64,000 bases of DNA from Elainella saxicola E1 (GTDB lineage: Bacteria; Cyanobacteriota; Cyanobacteriia; Elainellales; Elainellaceae), in the NCBI GenBank assembly GCA_002796835.1, contig LUGL01000013.1:1-64000 (forward strand), read 5' to 3'. The notes beneath the pieces were generated by a model. It saw nothing but the letters and a program-made list of their open reading frames with translations, searched no databases and was not told the origin of the DNA. Position numbers and translations under genes: made by a program. Shown piece after piece: positions 63,428 to 64,000 of this stretch (its first letter is position 1; the number at the start of each line of letters is the position of its first letter).

Positions 63428-64000
63428 ATGCGATCTCATTCTGTCATTACCATTAACCAAGTTAACCATTACTACGGCAGTGGAAAACTGCGCAAACAAA
63501 TTCTATTTGAGGTGAGTACTGAAATTCGGGCCGGAGAAGTGGTGATCATGATGGGTCCCTCTGGTTCTGGCAAAACAACTCTTCTGACGTTAATTGGAGC
63601 CTTACGCGCCACCCAGGAAGGTAGTCTGAAAGTGTTTGGTCATGAATTAAATGGAGCCAGCGAAAATCTGTTGGTACGGGTTCGACACAATATTGGCTAC
63701 ATTTTTCAGGCCCATAATCTGTTGAATTCACTGACGACGCGGCAGAATGTGCAAATGTCGCTGGAACTGCATGAAAAGCTGCCCTTATCCATGCGGCAAC
63801 AAAAATCTGAAGCAATGCTAGAAGCGGTAGGTCTGGGTAAACAGATCCATGCCTATCCTGATGAACTATCAGGGGGACAAAAACAGCGAGTTGCGATCGC
63901 CCGTGCTCTGGTCAGTCATCCCAAACTGATTCTGGCGGATGAACCGACTGCTGCCTTAGATAAAAAATCGGGGCGGGATGTTGTGGAATTGATGCAGCAA
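63428..64000 (+). CDS. devA: DevA-type ABC exporter ATPase (cut by window edge)
   Basis: The 191 codons visible encode MRSHSVITINQVNHYYGSG, Walker A GPSGSGKTTLL, the Q-loop YIFQAHNLL, the signature LSGGQKQRVAIARAL and Walker B LILADEPTAALD. The frame runs off the window. This matches DevA/MacB-like ATPases of about 220-240 residues, so only the H-loop and C-terminus are missing. It starts 2 bp after devC and completes the devBCA operon. Confidence 0.93.
   Translation, partial: MRSHSVITINQVNHYYGSGKLRKQILFEVSTEIRAGEVVIMMGPSGSGKTTLLTLIGALRATQEGSLKVFGHELNGASENLLVRVRHNIGYIFQAHNLLNSLTTRQNVQMSLELHEKLPLSMRQQKSEAMLEAVGLGKQIHAYPDELSGGQKQRVAIARALVSHPKLILADEPTAALDKKSGRDVVELMQQ

Noticed and set aside
1-64000. 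tRNA, rRNA and CRISPR arrays
   Set aside because: I saw no tRNA cloverleaf with convincing acceptor and T arms, no rRNA sequence and no regularly spaced repeats with unique spacers. The only T-loop-like string (GGTTCGCAAC near 46787) belongs to the folded element at 46.7 kb and lacks a tRNA context.

Overview
The window is cyanobacterial DNA. The highly iterated palindrome GCGATCGC and its CGATCG core occur throughout. Cyanobacterial hallmark families are present: a cyanobacteriochrome-type GAF protein, PAP/fibrillin, a DevBCA-type exporter, a DUF4347 protein, a hybrid Ser/Thr kinase–histidine kinase and a FAAL-type lipopeptide synthase. A filamentous, secondary-metabolite-rich cyanobacterium is likely, but the sequence alone does not fix a genus.

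Layout. 0-1.4 kb: transposase remnants (an ISKra4-type C-terminus cut by the window edge and a short transposase-like fragment) and a conserved hypothetical gene. 1.9-10.5 kb: a STAND (NB-ARC) NTPase without a repeat domain, a giant hybrid sensor kinase and an alpha/beta hydrolase. 10.6-19.7 kb: two translationally coupled NRPS genes, C-A-PCP followed by C-A-NMT-PCP-TE. 19.9-28.2 kb: mainly housekeeping or accessory genes (FtsH, DUF2231, TspO-like, fasciclin, fibrillin, DUF4347, TrmB regulator divergent from an IlvE-like aminotransferase, aldo/keto reductase). 28.2-41.6 kb: FAAL-ACP-KS-AT-DH-cMT-ER-KR-ACP megasynthase, a KS with a degenerate AT, and a single-domain DXCF cyanobacteriochrome GAF. 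42.7-47.9 kb: an AraC regulator, an OLD-like ATPase/TOPRIM pair, a strongly structured RNA element, a 65-residue protein and a Uma2 nuclease. 48.0-60.4 kb: an operon of LLM-monooxygenase-KR-ACP, C-A-PCP-E-C*, serine acetyltransferase, an unknown 125-residue protein, a methyltransferase and a type II thioesterase. 60.9-64 kb: devB, devC and the start of devA on the other strand.

How it fits together. All the synthase genes lie on the minus strand in three blocks, and their domains complement each other. The FAAL protein ends in an ACP and a docking-like tail. The KS-AT° protein has no KR or ACP. The LLM-KR-ACP protein has no KS or AT. Together the last two make one module. This suggests a single acyl-peptide pathway: a fatty acid activated by FAAL, one C-methylating PKS extension, a second split extension carrying a flavin-type monooxygenase, then a cysteine-like (possibly D-) residue, an Ile/Val-like residue and an N-methylated hydrophobic residue, released by the terminal thioesterase. 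CysE could supply the cysteine-like precursor, the TEII could proofread, and DevBCA could export the product. Order and product are inferences.

The observations most worth following are a zero-linker three-way-junction RNA at 46.7 kb whose covariation-like wobbles favour the minus strand, the split KS-AT°/LLM-KR-ACP module, an NRPS ending in a catalytically altered C domain plus a membrane helix, and a stand-alone two-cysteine cyanobacteriochrome GAF downstream of the PKS.
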